Origin: Sphingobium sp. MI1205 | GTDB lineage: Bacteria; Pseudomonadota; Alphaproteobacteria; Sphingomonadales; Sphingomonadaceae | NCBI RefSeq assembly: GCF_001563285.1 | Contig: NZ_CP005188.1 | Span: 873,501-937,500, forward strand | Direction: 5' to 3' | DNA: 64,000 nucleotides | Shown: positions 28,856 to 38,204 of the stretch, piece by piece | How positions within the stretch are numbered: position 1 is the first letter of the stretch | Layout: each line of letters opens with the position of its first letter | The notes under the pieces: generated by a model | What the model was told of the DNA's origin: nothing | What the model saw: only the letters and a program-made list of their open reading frames with translations | Databases searched by the model: none | Made by a program: the position numbers and the translations under genes

Positions 28856-29764
28856 TCACAGGATATGCTTCGGATGGAGATGCTCGTCGGCGCCGTCCAG
28901 GGTGACGGTCGCGGTGCGCCCCGCGACCAGCCTTACGCCCTTCGGCACACGGTCGATCTCGATCCGGACCGGCACGCGCTGGGCGAGCCGGACCCAACTA
29001 AAGGTCGGCTTCACATTGGCGAGCAGCGTGCCTGATGCCGTGGATTGCTCGCTGTCATCGATAGCTGCGGATACATTGACAACGTGGCCTTCGAGTGTCC
29101 GATCCTCACCCATCAGCCGGACTGTGGCGTGCAGGCCGTCATGAATATGGGCGAGCTTGGTTTCCTCGAAATAGCCAGAAACATAGAAGCTGTCGCTGTC
29201 GACCAGCGCCATCACGGGCTGTCCGGCACTGGCATAAGCGCCTGGCCGGAGCTGGAAATTGGTCACTACCCCATTTACCGGCGAGCGCACTTCGGCGTGT
29301 TCGAGGTTTATTCGCGCCAGGTCGCGGTCAGCAAGCGCTTGCGACAGCCTGGCCCGGGCTTCGTCAGCCGCAGCCCGTCGGGTGTCGCGATCCTGGTCCG
29401 ACACCACACCTTCCAGCGCGGCGTAGCGGCGCGCCTCGCGCTCGGCAGAGCGCAATGTCGCCCGCGCCGTGGCGACGGCTGCTTCTGCCTGTGCCACGGC
29501 ATTGTGCAGCCGCACCTTGTCAATGGTGAAGAGTAATTGCCCCTTATCCAGAACCTCGCCGTCGCGAACTAAAACGGCATCGACCCGCCCCGAAACATCC
29601 GCGGCGAGCGGGACGACATCGGCGCGCAGCTTGCCGTCACGGGTCTGGGGCGCATAGGTGTAATAATTATAGAGATGCCACAGTACCAGCGCCGCAAGCA
29701 CCGCGAGGGTGATTGTCAGCACGATCTTGATGGCGCGAATAAGGGTTTCTCGGGTCAGGGTCAT
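28856..29764 (-). CDS. AaeA-like membrane-fusion (HlyD family) protein
   Basis: 302 residues. One N-terminal membrane anchor (IVLTITLAVLAALVLWHLYNY) precedes a biotinyl-lipoyl half (VVPLAADVSGRVDAVLVRDG), a helical hairpin (about 85-150), the second lipoyl half (LEHAEVRSPVNGVVTNFQLR) and a beta-barrel part. Size and order match AaeA/EmrA-type adaptors that pair with FUSC-family pumps for aromatic carboxylic acids. It starts 3 bases after the DUF1656 stop. Confidence 0.9.
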   Translation of the reverse strand: MTLTRETLIRAIKIVLTITLAVLAALVLWHLYNYYTYAPQTRDGKLRADVVPLAADVSGRVDAVLVRDGEVLDKGQLLFTIDKVRLHNAVAQAEAAVATARATLRSAEREARRYAALEGVVSDQDRDTRRAAADEARARLSQALADRDLARINLEHAEVRSPVNGVVTNFQLRPGAYASAGQPVMALVDSDSFYVSGYFEETKLAHIHDGLHATVRLMGEDRTLEGHVVNVSAAIDDSEQSTASGTLLANVKPTFSWVRLAQRVPVRIEIDRVPKGVRLVAGRTATVTLDGADEHLHPKHIL

Positions 29765-29767
29765 GGG

Positions 29768-29977
29768 TCAGGTCATCATCATGCGCAGGCCCGCAAAGAC
29801 GAGCCAGAGGAGAAGAAAGAACAGGGCGAGATCGAACAGCGGTCGCTGCCAGACGAAGCGGTAGAAGCCGATTGCACTCAGCAGCCGCGATACGAGCAGC
29901 CGTGCGAAGAAGGCGATGAAGAGGCACAGGAGCAGGGGGGAGATAAAAATTCCGGCTATATCGATTTCGCCTATCAT
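29768..29977 (-). CDS. AaeX-like DUF1656 small membrane protein
   Basis: 69 residues from the ATG at 29977, chosen because it overlaps the FUSC stop (ATGA). The opening IGEIDIAGIFISPLL and two hydrophobic helices are characteristic of DUF1656. These proteins are almost always found between the FUSC pump and the AaeA adaptor. Function unknown. Confidence 0.88.
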   Translation of the reverse strand: MIGEIDIAGIFISPLLLCLFIAFFARLLVSRLLSAIGFYRFVWQRPLFDLALFFLLLWLVFAGLRMMMT

Positions 29978-31950
29978 GCCGCCGGCCTCCATTCAGGACT
30001 TTGCGGGAACAGGGCCAGGCGCAAACCGACAAGGCCGCGGACCAGTGGGTTGCTTTCCCCGGCAGTGCCGCGCAGCGTTATCGACAGTGTCTCGTCGATA
30101 GTGTCGAGCAAGGCCGGAGAAGGAGTTCCCCGACCTGTCTCGCCACGCACTGCCTCCAGCAGCCGCTCTGCCGCCTGTCTGACTTCGCCGGTCATGCTGT
30201 CGGCAGCATGGCGCAGATCCGCAATGTTGGCGCCGGCACGCAGCCGGCGCAGAAGCCGCACGCTTTCATCCGGTTCGCCCGCCGCCTGCAGCCGGGCCGT
30301 TAGGGCGCCGATGCGGTCGAGCGACCGCGCGATATAGAGGTCACGGTCGCGGGCGGAGGCGCGCCGGGTCAGGGAATACACATCCGCGCGTGCCATCCTC
30401 GTGAACCGCTCGACGGCATGCCTGGCTCCCGTGCGGCGCGCCATGTGCAGCCAGAAGAAGGCGACATAGATGCCGAGCAGCGACGCAAAGTTTGCCTCGA
30501 GGAATGTTCCGAATTGCAGCGGCTGATATTCGCCCTGGAGGTTGATCGTGCTGAGCGAAAAAGCGAGCAGCAGGAGCGCGAGAGGATTGCTGATCGACCA
30601 GGCGGCGATCGGCATCAGGAACACTCCCATAACGATAAGGAATGTACCGTAATCGCGCGCCAGTGGTAACAGGACATAGCTCAGCACCGCAGCTGCGACT
30701 GCCGCCACGGCTGCGAAGCGCGCGAACTTGGCAAGCGCCGCACCAGCCTCGTCCACTCCGCCGAAGAAGGCAATTGACACGGATCCGATCAACAATGCGC
30801 CGGGCGCCTGTTGCCAGCCGGTCAAATACCAAAGCAAGGCCAATGTCGTGTAGGTGAGCAGGATGGCGGCGGAGACGCGCCAGACAATGTGATAGTCGGG
30901 CCGCAGCGGAAAGGCCCGTGCGCCTAGTGCTGCAGATTCGAGATCGGGGGGCAATCGAGCGCCAGTGTCCAGCGCCGAATCGAGGCTGCGGATTTCGCTC
31001 CACAGTTTCAGCGCATCAGAGATCATGGACGCCAGATCACGCTGCACCAAACGGTGCCAGTTCCCGGAGCTTTCGTCGTCCGTGACATTCATGCGAGCGA
31101 TGAAATCAGCGGGCGGAGCCATGCCGTCACGGATCAGCCGGGCAGCTTGGGCAAGAGCCGGCGACAACGCCTCCCGCTGTGCCGCATCGCCGGCGGATAT
31201 GCGCGATTCTATCGCGGATATCAGGGGAACCAGCCGCAGCATGCGCTGCTGGATGGCAAAGGCAAGTTTGCGTTCGCGACGCGCCACCATCGGATCGTAT
31301 CGCAACTGTCCCGCCAGCGCCGACAGGGCGGTGACATCGCCGATCAGGCGCAATCGATCAGCTGTCGCTTCACAATCGGTTTCCCGGCCCTCCAGCGCCT
31401 CTTCGAACCAGCGCCGGACATCGGGCAGCCAGGCGTGCAGCCGCTCGCGCATTTGTGGGCCAAGCGAGCGCGGCATGATGATGCTGTCGATGATGGTGCA
31501 ACAGATCAAGCCGAGGCCAATCTCGGTGATCCGTGCGACGGCCGTGCCGAACATGTTGCCGGGGCTGTCGATCCCTGGCACCGCGACCAGCATCATTGTC
31601 ACCCCGAACAAGAGGAAGCCATAGCTGCGCGGCGTGCGGTCGATCAGAGCGCCTGCCAGAGTGGCGGTTGCGACCAGTCCCATAAGTGCGATCAGCAACA
31701 CCGGCGTGTTCACGAAGATGGCCGCAAGCACGATCGATACGACGCCCGCGCCCAGTGTTCCCATGAATCGGTAAACTGCCTTTGAACGGATCGCGCCGGT
31801 GGCGGGATTCATCACGACGCAGCAGGTCACAAGCGCCCAATAAGGCTGCGGCAGGCCGATATGCACCGCAATGCTGAATGCAATCATGCCCGCAAGGAAC
31901 AGCTTCGCCGCGAACAGCCAGCGAGCAAACGAGAAATAGGGCGGGGTCAC
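29974..31950 (-). CDS. FUSC-family efflux pump, AaeB-like
   Basis: 658 residues, GTG start overlapping the MarR stop (GTGA). There are two halves of about five to six membrane helices each (about 10-165 and 365-500), separated by a large cytosolic region with RYDPMVARRERKLAFAIQQRML. A second cytosolic domain follows the last helix. This is the FUSC/AaeB/YccS design. With AaeA it exports aromatic acids such as p-hydroxybenzoate in E. coli. The substrate here is not known but may be a hydroxylated aromatic, given the lifestyle of this family. Confidence 0.88.
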   Translation of the reverse strand: MTPPYFSFARWLFAAKLFLAGMIAFSIAVHIGLPQPYWALVTCCVVMNPATGAIRSKAVYRFMGTLGAGVVSIVLAAIFVNTPVLLIALMGLVATATLAGALIDRTPRSYGFLLFGVTMMLVAVPGIDSPGNMFGTAVARITEIGLGLICCTIIDSIIMPRSLGPQMRERLHAWLPDVRRWFEEALEGRETDCEATADRLRLIGDVTALSALAGQLRYDPMVARRERKLAFAIQQRMLRLVPLISAIESRISAGDAAQREALSPALAQAARLIRDGMAPPADFIARMNVTDDESSGNWHRLVQRDLASMISDALKLWSEIRSLDSALDTGARLPPDLESAALGARAFPLRPDYHIVWRVSAAILLTYTTLALLWYLTGWQQAPGALLIGSVSIAFFGGVDEAGAALAKFARFAAVAAVAAAVLSYVLLPLARDYGTFLIVMGVFLMPIAAWSISNPLALLLLAFSLSTINLQGEYQPLQFGTFLEANFASLLGIYVAFFWLHMARRTGARHAVERFTRMARADVYSLTRRASARDRDLYIARSLDRIGALTARLQAAGEPDESVRLLRRLRAGANIADLRHAADSMTGEVRQAAERLLEAVRGETGRGTPSPALLDTIDETLSITLRGTAGESNPLVRGLVGLRLALFPQSPEWRPAA

Positions 31951-32402
31951 GCTTGCCCGCGCTGCATGTACGCTTGCGCACGCTCTTCCAGCATTCGCAG
32001 AATGCGCTTCGTTGTCTCGATCTCTTCCGGTGGGAGGCTGCCCAGCAAATCCTGTCTCAGTTTCGCCAGCTTTTGCTCCATCGCCGCTGCGAGTGTCTTG
32101 CCCTGGGGCAGCAGGCTTATTCTATTGCTGCGCCGATCGCCGGAAACCGCACTGCGTTCGAGAAGACCGGCAGCCTCACCCTGATCCAGCGTGCGGACCA
32201 ACGCGGCCGGATTGACCCCCACTTCAAGCGCCAGTTCCTTTTGCGGAACGGCGGGACCAAGCCGCGACGTCCAAAGCACCACCGTCCCGAGCGACGTGGA
32301 AAGTCCAAATTCCGCAAAGATCGTGCTTGCGGCCTGTACCCATGCACGGCGCACCGGCTGCAGGGCGTTGGTCAGATCGAAGAGGGCTGAGTCGGCGGCC
32401 AT
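31947..32402 (-). CDS. MarR-family transcriptional regulator
   Basis: 151 residues. The central winged helix (PQKELALEVGVNPAALVRTLDQGEA, then GLLERSAVSGDRRSNRISLL with the wing Asp-Arg-Arg) is MarR-type. Dimer helices lie at both ends. First gene of the efflux operon and probably its autorepressor, releasing DNA when an aromatic ligand binds. A repeat-rich candidate operator sits directly upstream. Confidence 0.9.
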   Translation of the reverse strand: MAADSALFDLTNALQPVRRAWVQAASTIFAEFGLSTSLGTVVLWTSRLGPAVPQKELALEVGVNPAALVRTLDQGEAAGLLERSAVSGDRRSNRISLLPQGKTLAAAMEQKLAKLRQDLLGSLPPEEIETTKRILRMLEERAQAYMQRGQA

Positions 32403-32409
32403 GGCAAGT

Positions 32410-32439
32410 CTATTGCCAAGGCAACTATTGCTTAGTCAA
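32410..32439 (-). promoter_or_regulatory. candidate promoter/operator of the MarR-efflux operon
   Basis: On the minus strand, TTGACT (32439-32434) makes a good -35, with a weaker CAATAG 18 bases further on. Between and around them are an inverted repeat TTGCC-aa-GGCAA (32413-32424) and two direct copies of CTATTGC (32410-32416, 32425-32431) 15 bases apart. A repressor bound here would cover the promoter. The leader would be very short. Confidence 0.45.
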
Positions 32440-32741
32440 TCCTGTCGTGCGAGCAGGCAGGCAAGTGATCAAACCAAGTTCGCCAATTTCTTGACGTTTC
32501 GGCGCATAAGACCCACGCGCAGACTGGCGCCCATGGGCCGACCGAGAGCGCCAACTGGCGCTTGCCTTCAGATACCTTGAGCGCCTGATCGGCTCAGAGG
32601 GCGGGCGACCGTGAGCGGACAATCTGACGGTTAGCGAGGGCTTGTGGGCGGGCTGCTTCTTTCGGCGGCCACATGGTCGAGTCACCCGTGAAATGGCAGA
32701 CATTCACCGGCTCCAGATTTTGCCGGTCACATGGCGATCCG
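32440..32741. other. gene-free stretch between the efflux and aldehyde-oxidoreductase operons
   Basis: Frames here lack ribosome-binding sites and family resemblance. The transcription units on both sides are minus-strand, so this holds the end of the paoABC transcript and the upstream region of marR. No clear T-tailed hairpin was found. Confidence 0.5.
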
Positions 32742-34946
32742 TCACGCGATCTCCGGCAATTTATCCAGAAATTTGTCCAGCGTGATTGGATAGTTACGCA
32801 CGCGTGCACCCGTTGCATTATAAATTGCGTTCGCGACCGCCGCGGCGACACCGCAAATGCCGAGCTCGCCGACGCCCTTCGCTTTCATCGGCGACGTGTT
32901 CGGATCGGTCTCGTCGAGGAAGATCACCTCCTGATACGGAATGTCGGCGTGAACCGGCACCTCATATCCGGCGAGGTCATGATTGACGAAGAAGCCGAAA
33001 CGCTTGTCGACCGCGAGTTCCTCCATCAGCGCCGCGCCCGCGCCCATCGTCATGCCGCCGATGACCTGGCTGCGCGCTGCCTTGGGATTGAGGATGCGCC
33101 CCGCCGCGCATACCGCGAGCATCCGCCGGATGCGGATTTCGCCCGTCGCGCTGTCAACGCCGACTTCGACGAAATGCGCGCCGAACGTGGATTGCTGTTT
33201 CTCTTCGGCGAGCTTGCCGAACTCGATGATATCCTCGGCGACGAGTTCACCATCCTTCGCCGCGTCGCCGAGCGCGAAGCTGCGCCGACCCGCCGTGATC
33301 TTGCCGTCGGCAAAAACGGCATCGGCTGGGTCCAGTCCCAGCTTTTGCGCCGCAGCTTCGCGGAGCTTCACGCAGGCGGCGTAGACGCCCGCGGTCGAGC
33401 TATTGGCGCCCCATTGCCCGCCCGAACCCGAGGAAACAGGGAAGCTGGAATCGCCGAGCTTCACCACGACGTTGTCGAGTGGTAGGCCCATCATTTCGGC
33501 CGCGGTCTGCGCGATGACTGTATAGCTGCCGGTACCGATGTCGGTCATGTCGGTTTCGACCGTCACGATCCCCGAATTGGCGAGCCGGACGCGCGCCGCC
33601 GAATTGGTATTGAGATTGTTGCGAAATGCCGCGGCGACGCCCATGCCGACCAGCCATTTGCCGTCGCGCACCGCGCCCGGCTTGCCGCGCTTGGCCCAGC
33701 CGAATTTCTCGGCGCCCATTTGCAGGCATTTGTTGAGCTGGCGTTGGGTAAAGGGCCGGCTGGGCACTTCGGGATCGATCTGCGTGTCGTTGAGGATACG
33801 AAACTGGACCGGATCGATGCCGAGCTTCTCCGCCATCTCGTCCATCGCGATCTCGAGCGCCATCAGGCCCGGCGCCTCCCCCGGCGCGCGCATGTCGTTG
33901 CCCTCGGCCAGATCGAGCGCGGAGATGTGCATCGCAGTCATGCGGTTGGCCCCCGCATAGAGAAGGCGCGTCTGCATGACGGCGCCTTCGGGCTTGGCAC
34001 CGGCGATGTCGCCCGACCAGCTTTCGTGGCCGATCGCGGTGAGCTTCCCGTCGGGAGTCGCGCCGAGCCTGATACGCTGGATTGTCGCCGGACGGTGGGG
34101 CGTGTTGTTCATCATCAACGCGCGGTGCAGCGCGACCTTGACCGGACGCTTTGCCGCCTTGGCGCCGAGCGCCGCGAGGATCGCATCGGCGCGCACGTAA
34201 AGTTTGCCGCCGAAGCCGCCGCCGACATAGGGTGAAACCAGCCGGACATTCTCCTTTGCGATGCCCAGTGTCTTGGCGACGTCGCCGACCGACCAGGCGA
34301 TCATCTGGTTCGACGTCCAAACCGTCAGCTTCTCACCCTCCCACGCCGCGATCGACGCATGCGGTTCCATCATCGCATGCGCTTGGTCGGGCGTCGAATA
34401 GCGCGCGTCGAGTTGGACTGGCGCGGCGGCGAAGGCGGACGCAAAATCGCCGACGGCGGTGTCGGGCTGGTTGCCGTAGAGGACCGGCGCCTTGACCGCG
34501 GTGTCGACCGAACCGGCCAGATCATAGTCCCCTTTGCCGCGCGTATAGTTGACGTGTACGAGCGACGAGGCGGAGCGTGCCTGCTCGAAGGTCTCAGCGA
34601 CGACAAGCGCGACCGCCTGATGATAATGTTCGATGTCGGGACCACCGAGCAACGTCGCATTGTTGAAATCGCCCTTGCCGAGCTTGCCGGCATTGGCGGC
34701 GGTAACGATCGCAAGCACGCCGGGCGCGGCGCGCGCCTCGTCGAGGTTCATCGATGCGATCTTGCCCTTGGCGATCGCCGATCCGACGACATAACCATAG
34801 GCCTGCGTCGCGGCGAAATCCCGATGCTCATAGGCATAGGGCGCGGTGCCGGTCGTCTTGAGCGGGCCCTCGATGCGGTTGGTGGGTTTGCCGATTACCT
34901 TCAGCTGGTCGATCGGGTTGTTCGTGGCGGGCGCGTCGAATTTCAT
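32742..34946 (-). CDS. paoC: PaoC-like molybdopterin-binding subunit of periplasmic aldehyde oxidoreductase
   Basis: 734 residues, the PaoC/YagR size. The aldehyde-oxidase a/b-hammerhead (about 20-130: RIEGPLKTTGTAPYAYEHRD) and molybdopterin-binding domains (YVGGGFGGKLYVRADAILAAL; APGEAPGLMALEIAMDEMAE) are present. The catalytic Glu is expected in KGVGELGICG near the C-terminus. It has no signal peptide of its own, as expected if it rides out with the Tat-signalled PaoA. It oxidises aldehydes to acids at the Mo-cytosine-dinucleotide site. It begins 3 bases after the PaoB stop. No PaoD/XdhC maturation gene follows. Confidence 0.9.
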   Translation of the reverse strand: MKFDAPATNNPIDQLKVIGKPTNRIEGPLKTTGTAPYAYEHRDFAATQAYGYVVGSAIAKGKIASMNLDEARAAPGVLAIVTAANAGKLGKGDFNNATLLGGPDIEHYHQAVALVVAETFEQARSASSLVHVNYTRGKGDYDLAGSVDTAVKAPVLYGNQPDTAVGDFASAFAAAPVQLDARYSTPDQAHAMMEPHASIAAWEGEKLTVWTSNQMIAWSVGDVAKTLGIAKENVRLVSPYVGGGFGGKLYVRADAILAALGAKAAKRPVKVALHRALMMNNTPHRPATIQRIRLGATPDGKLTAIGHESWSGDIAGAKPEGAVMQTRLLYAGANRMTAMHISALDLAEGNDMRAPGEAPGLMALEIAMDEMAEKLGIDPVQFRILNDTQIDPEVPSRPFTQRQLNKCLQMGAEKFGWAKRGKPGAVRDGKWLVGMGVAAAFRNNLNTNSAARVRLANSGIVTVETDMTDIGTGSYTVIAQTAAEMMGLPLDNVVVKLGDSSFPVSSGSGGQWGANSSTAGVYAACVKLREAAAQKLGLDPADAVFADGKITAGRRSFALGDAAKDGELVAEDIIEFGKLAEEKQQSTFGAHFVEVGVDSATGEIRIRRMLAVCAAGRILNPKAARSQVIGGMTMGAGAALMEELAVDKRFGFFVNHDLAGYEVPVHADIPYQEVIFLDETDPNTSPMKAKGVGELGICGVAAAVANAIYNATGARVRNYPITLDKFLDKLPEIA

Positions 34947-34949
34947 GTC

Positions 34950-35900
34950 TCAGCCTTTCGCTTGCGCCAGCACGCCGCCGAGCGTGCGCTCGACCAACGT
35001 CAGCTTATAGGCATTTTCATGGGTGGTCTTCGCACCCGCGAGCAGCTTTGCGGTGACCGCCCTGGCACCGCGCGGCAGGTCGGCCTCGGCCGCCTCGACG
35101 CGCCACGGCTTGTAGGCGATCCCGCCGAGCGCGATGCGCCCGGTGCCGTCCTTTTGCGCGACCAGCCCAACCGAGATCAGCGCGAAAGCGTAAGACGCGC
35201 GGTCGCGCACCTTGTGATAGATATGCGTGCCGCCGATCGGTTTGGGCAGCGTGACCGCGGTGATCAGCTCTCCCGGCGCGAGGGCCGTTTCGAGATGGGG
35301 GGTCTTGCCCGGCGCGCGATAGAAATCGGCATAGGGGATGACCCGCGCCTTGCCCGCGGCGTCGACCGTCTCGACGCTGGCGTCAAGCGCGCGCAGCGCG
35401 ACCCCGACATCGCTCGGCTGCGTCGCGATGCACGCATCGCTGGCGCCGATAATGGCAAGGGTGCGATTGAAGCCGCCGATCGCGGCGCAGCCGCTGCCGG
35501 GCTGCCGTTTGTTGCACGGCTGGTTGGTGTCGTAGAAATAGGGGCAACGCGTGCGCTGGAGGATGTTGCCCCCCATTGTCGCCTTGTTGCGAAGTTGCCC
35601 TGAGGCGCCGGCAACGAGCGCGCGCGAGACGAGGCCATAATCGCGCCGGACGCGCGCGTCGGAGGCGAGGTCGGTGTTGCGCACCATCGCGCCGATGCGC
35701 AGCCCGCCTTCGGAGGTCGGCTCGATCTTGTCGAGCGCGAGGCGGCTGATGTCGATCAGATGTGCGGGGGTTTCGATCTCGAGCTTCATCAGGTCGAGGA
35801 GATTGGTGCCTCCCGCGATGTACCGCGAGCCCTTGGTACGCGCGAAGGCGGCGGCGGCGGCGGCGGGCGTATCGACCCGCTCGTAAGTGAAACTTTTCAT
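34950..35900 (-). CDS. paoB: PaoB-like FAD/4Fe-4S subunit of aldehyde oxidoreductase
   Basis: 316 residues from the ATG at 35900, which overlaps the paoA stop (ATGA). The FAD-binding N-terminal half has [17 protein letters not shown] and the [20 protein letters not shown] segment. The cysteines in TRCPYFYD and [17 protein letters not shown] fit the extra 4Fe-4S cluster found in PaoB but not in xanthine dehydrogenase. A CO-dehydrogenase flavoprotein C-terminal domain ends the chain. It carries electrons between PaoA and the final acceptor. Confidence 0.9.
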   Translation of the reverse strand: MKSFTYERVDTPAAAAAAFARTKGSRYIAGGTNLLDLMKLEIETPAHLIDISRLALDKIEPTSEGGLRIGAMVRNTDLASDARVRRDYGLVSRALVAGASGQLRNKATMGGNILQRTRCPYFYDTNQPCNKRQPGSGCAAIGGFNRTLAIIGASDACIATQPSDVGVALRALDASVETVDAAGKARVIPYADFYRAPGKTPHLETALAPGELITAVTLPKPIGGTHIYHKVRDRASYAFALISVGLVAQKDGTGRIALGGIAYKPWRVEAAEADLPRGARAVTAKLLAGAKTTHENAYKLTLVERTLGGVLAQAKG

Positions 35901-36523
35901 GCTTTCACTCCCGCCACGTCGCTGATTGCCGCGACAATATTGGGATAGGCGCCGCAACGGCAGATATTGCCGCTCATCCGTTCGCGTATCTCCATATTGG
36001 TGACCTGCGGCGCGGCGATCAGGTCGGCGGTGACATGGCTGGGGATACCCGCCTTGATCTCGTCGAGCACCGCAACCGCCGAACAGATTTGCCCCGGGGT
36101 GCAGTAGCCGCACTGATAGCCGTCATGGGTCACGAAGGCGTCCTGCATCGCGTGCATCTTGTCGGGGGTGCCCAGACCTTCGATCGTGGTGATCTTGTCG
36201 CCCTCGTGCATCACCGCGAGCGTCAGGCAGCTGTTGATCCGCCGCCCGTCGACGATGACGGTGCACGCCCCGCACTGCCCGTGGTCGCAGCCCTTCTTGG
36301 TTCCGGTGAGGTGCAGATGCTCGCGCAGCGCGTCGAGCAGCGAGACGCGCGTGTCGAGTTGAAGCTCGCGTGGTTCGCCGTTGACCGTGAATGACAGTTT
36401 CATGCCCGGAGGGCCTGCTACCGGATCGACCGCTTGCGCGGGACCTGTTGGAAAGGCGGCGGTCCCGATCGAAGCCGCTCCCCCCAGCATTATGCCGCGT
36501 CTCGAAACTTCGAACTCCGTCAT
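35897..36523 (-). CDS. paoA: PaoA-like 2Fe-2S subunit with Tat signal
   Basis: 208 residues from the ATG at 36523. Twin-arginine signal ([15 protein letters not shown], cleavage near AQA). The first 2Fe-2S cluster is in [22 protein letters not shown], and the second in [11 protein letters not shown] with [13 protein letters not shown]. The signal on this subunit alone is expected to export the whole PaoABC heterotrimer. First gene of paoABC. No convincing promoter was identified upstream. Confidence 0.9.
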   Translation of the reverse strand: MTEFEVSRRGIMLGGAASIGTAAFPTGPAQAVDPVAGPPGMKLSFTVNGEPRELQLDTRVSLLDALREHLHLTGTKKGCDHGQCGACTVIVDGRRINSCLTLAVMHEGDKITTIEGLGTPDKMHAMQDAFVTHDGYQCGYCTPGQICSAVAVLDEIKAGIPSHVTADLIAAPQVTNMEIRERMSGNICRCGAYPNIVAAISDVAGVKA

Positions 36524-36535
36524 CGCACGCCCCAA

Positions 36536-37229
36536 TCCCGAATTTGACGCGGGGCGCAGCGCCGCGACATGTGAAAAAGGACAAGGCGCGGCCTCAAATC
36601 TTCAGCCACGCTAGCTAAAAACTTTGGATTCGCATGAGAAGCATAACATAGCCATCTGTGGCCGGGCAACGCCTTGGCCAACCGCGTCGATTGGGAGCGG
36701 GAACAAAGCCGCACAGTCTCGTCCGGCAGTCCGAGGCGCCTATAGGTCGGAACATCAGCGGTATGGGTGGCGAATATCTCGCTCGAGCACGTCCGGCCGC
36801 GCATGGCACGGCAATCAGATGGCCCGTAGGCTAGAATTGGCCGATCGGAAGCAGCCCTTCAGAGGTTGGTAGGCCGCTTTCGGACTTCCAGCTATCTCAC
36901 CTGAACGGCCCTAACTGGGCGCGAAGCCGTACTGCGCGGGGCCAGACAAACCTCCGCTTTTCGCTGGTCGGCTAACCGATTCCGGAAAGACCGCTTCATC
37001 CGACAGCCCTGACCTGCGAGAAGGGACTCAGGCGGATCCACGAATTTCCGGGTGTCGGCGTAACCGGACGTTTCCAGTGGCGGCGCCGACCGGCAGGAAT
37101 GTCCCAAGCGCGGTCGATCGCTATGCCGTGATAGTCAGATGAACAATGGGCAAGTTTTACGCAGCCGTTTCGAGCGGTCGAATGTCCGCAATGTCAGCGG
37201 TCGCAGTCAATTGAGTTCGCCCGGACGGA
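36536..37229. other. 694-base gene-free stretch
   Basis: No frame here has both a plausible ribosome-binding site and any family resemblance on either strand. Codon structure looks random, with several short overlapping frames. I see no insertion-sequence ends, tRNA or long repeat. It separates the paoA 5' end from the 3' end of the radical SAM gene, so it could contain decayed DNA from an earlier insertion, but nothing recognisable remains. Confidence 0.5.
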
Positions 37230-38204
37230 TCATGCTAGCAGCGGTTCGAACTTGGCAAATTGCTGGGTACTCGGGCAATCGGCGCAGTCGCGAGCTGGCC
37301 GCGCGCGCTGGTGCAACTGCAACTGGCGCGGCAGAGCCTGAAGATCCACGGTACTACGAAGGTCATCAACTGAAACGTCGAAATGCTCGGGCGCAAAGCT
37401 ACATGGTGCAATTCGGCCGGCTTCGTCGATAAACAGGAAGGTTTCCGCCACCCGGCAGTCGGCGATGGGCATCGGCCGGCCCGCGACGGTGTCGGCGAGT
37501 CGCTCCAGATAGGCGGCCCCGCCAACCAAAGTTGTTCCCATCCGGCCGAGTTCGGCGCGCAGCTGCGGCATTTCAGCGGCCAGTTGCGCGACATCGTCGG
37601 GGTCCAGGCGATGGTCGGGATAGAATTCGGGTCGATCACGCCCGCCCAATTGATTGAAGCTGATTTCGTCGATGCCCCAGCCCGCGAGTGTGCGGCACAA
37701 CATGGTGAAACCGTCGATGTTGTCGCGCATCAGCACGATGTTGGCGCGCACCTTGAGGCCCGCGCCCGCAGCGTCCCGCTCGCCTGTCAGCGCTGGCACG
37801 CTCTGCGCGAGCTTGTCGAACGCGCCGCGCCAGCCGCGCATGGCATCATGGAAGCTGGCCATGCCATCGATGCTGATCGTGACCTCGCGATAGCGCTGCA
37901 CAAGCTCCGCGCGCACGCGCGGCGCGCCCAGGCGGGTGCCGTTGGTGGTCAGGCTGAGTCCAATGCCCCACCGTGCCGCGCGTTCGTCCAGCTCGGCACG
38001 CGGCGCCCACAATAATGGCTCGCCGCCGAGCCAGCTCAACAGCACCGGACCTCCGGTTTCGCTCCGCCACGCGCCGAGCAGGTCGATAAGCTGCGCGACC
38101 TGCGCCGGGTCCGCCTCTTCGCGCGGCAGGGCGAGACGTTTGTCATAGGCGCAGAACGGGCATGCCAGATTGCAGTGGTTCGAGACGCGCCACAGGACAA
38201 TCAT
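37230..38204 (-). CDS. radical SAM protein of the NAD module
   Basis: 324 residues; its ATG overlaps the nicotinamidase stop (ATGA), so the two are translated together. The cluster motif CNLACPFC (Cys11, Cys15, Cys18) is the canonical CxxxCxxC. LSWLGGEPLLW is the GGEP SAM-contact region, and LTTNGTRLG follows. Four more cysteines near the C-terminus (ADCRVAE, IAPCSFAPEH, DCADCPSTQ) suggest a SPASM/twitch-like auxiliary iron-sulfur cluster. The reaction is unknown. No precursor peptide gene was seen beside it. Its coupling to PncA suggests a task tied to NAD or nicotinamide chemistry or to its regulation. Confidence 0.85.
   Translation of the reverse strand: MIVLWRVSNHCNLACPFCAYDKRLALPREEADPAQVAQLIDLLGAWRSETGGPVLLSWLGGEPLLWAPRAELDERAARWGIGLSLTTNGTRLGAPRVRAELVQRYREVTISIDGMASFHDAMRGWRGAFDKLAQSVPALTGERDAAGAGLKVRANIVLMRDNIDGFTMLCRTLAGWGIDEISFNQLGGRDRPEFYPDHRLDPDDVAQLAAEMPQLRAELGRMGTTLVGGAAYLERLADTVAGRPMPIADCRVAETFLFIDEAGRIAPCSFAPEHFDVSVDDLRSTVDLQALPRQLQLHQRARPARDCADCPSTQQFAKFEPLLA

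Noticed and set aside
32425..32703. 92-residue minus-strand ORF upstream of marR
   Set aside because: Very Arg/Ser-rich, no ribosome-binding site, no family resemblance; typical of a random frame in high-GC DNA.
36520..37107. Short ORFs that might be transposase remnants
   Set aside because: No catalytic motif, terminal inverted repeats or target duplication could be seen.
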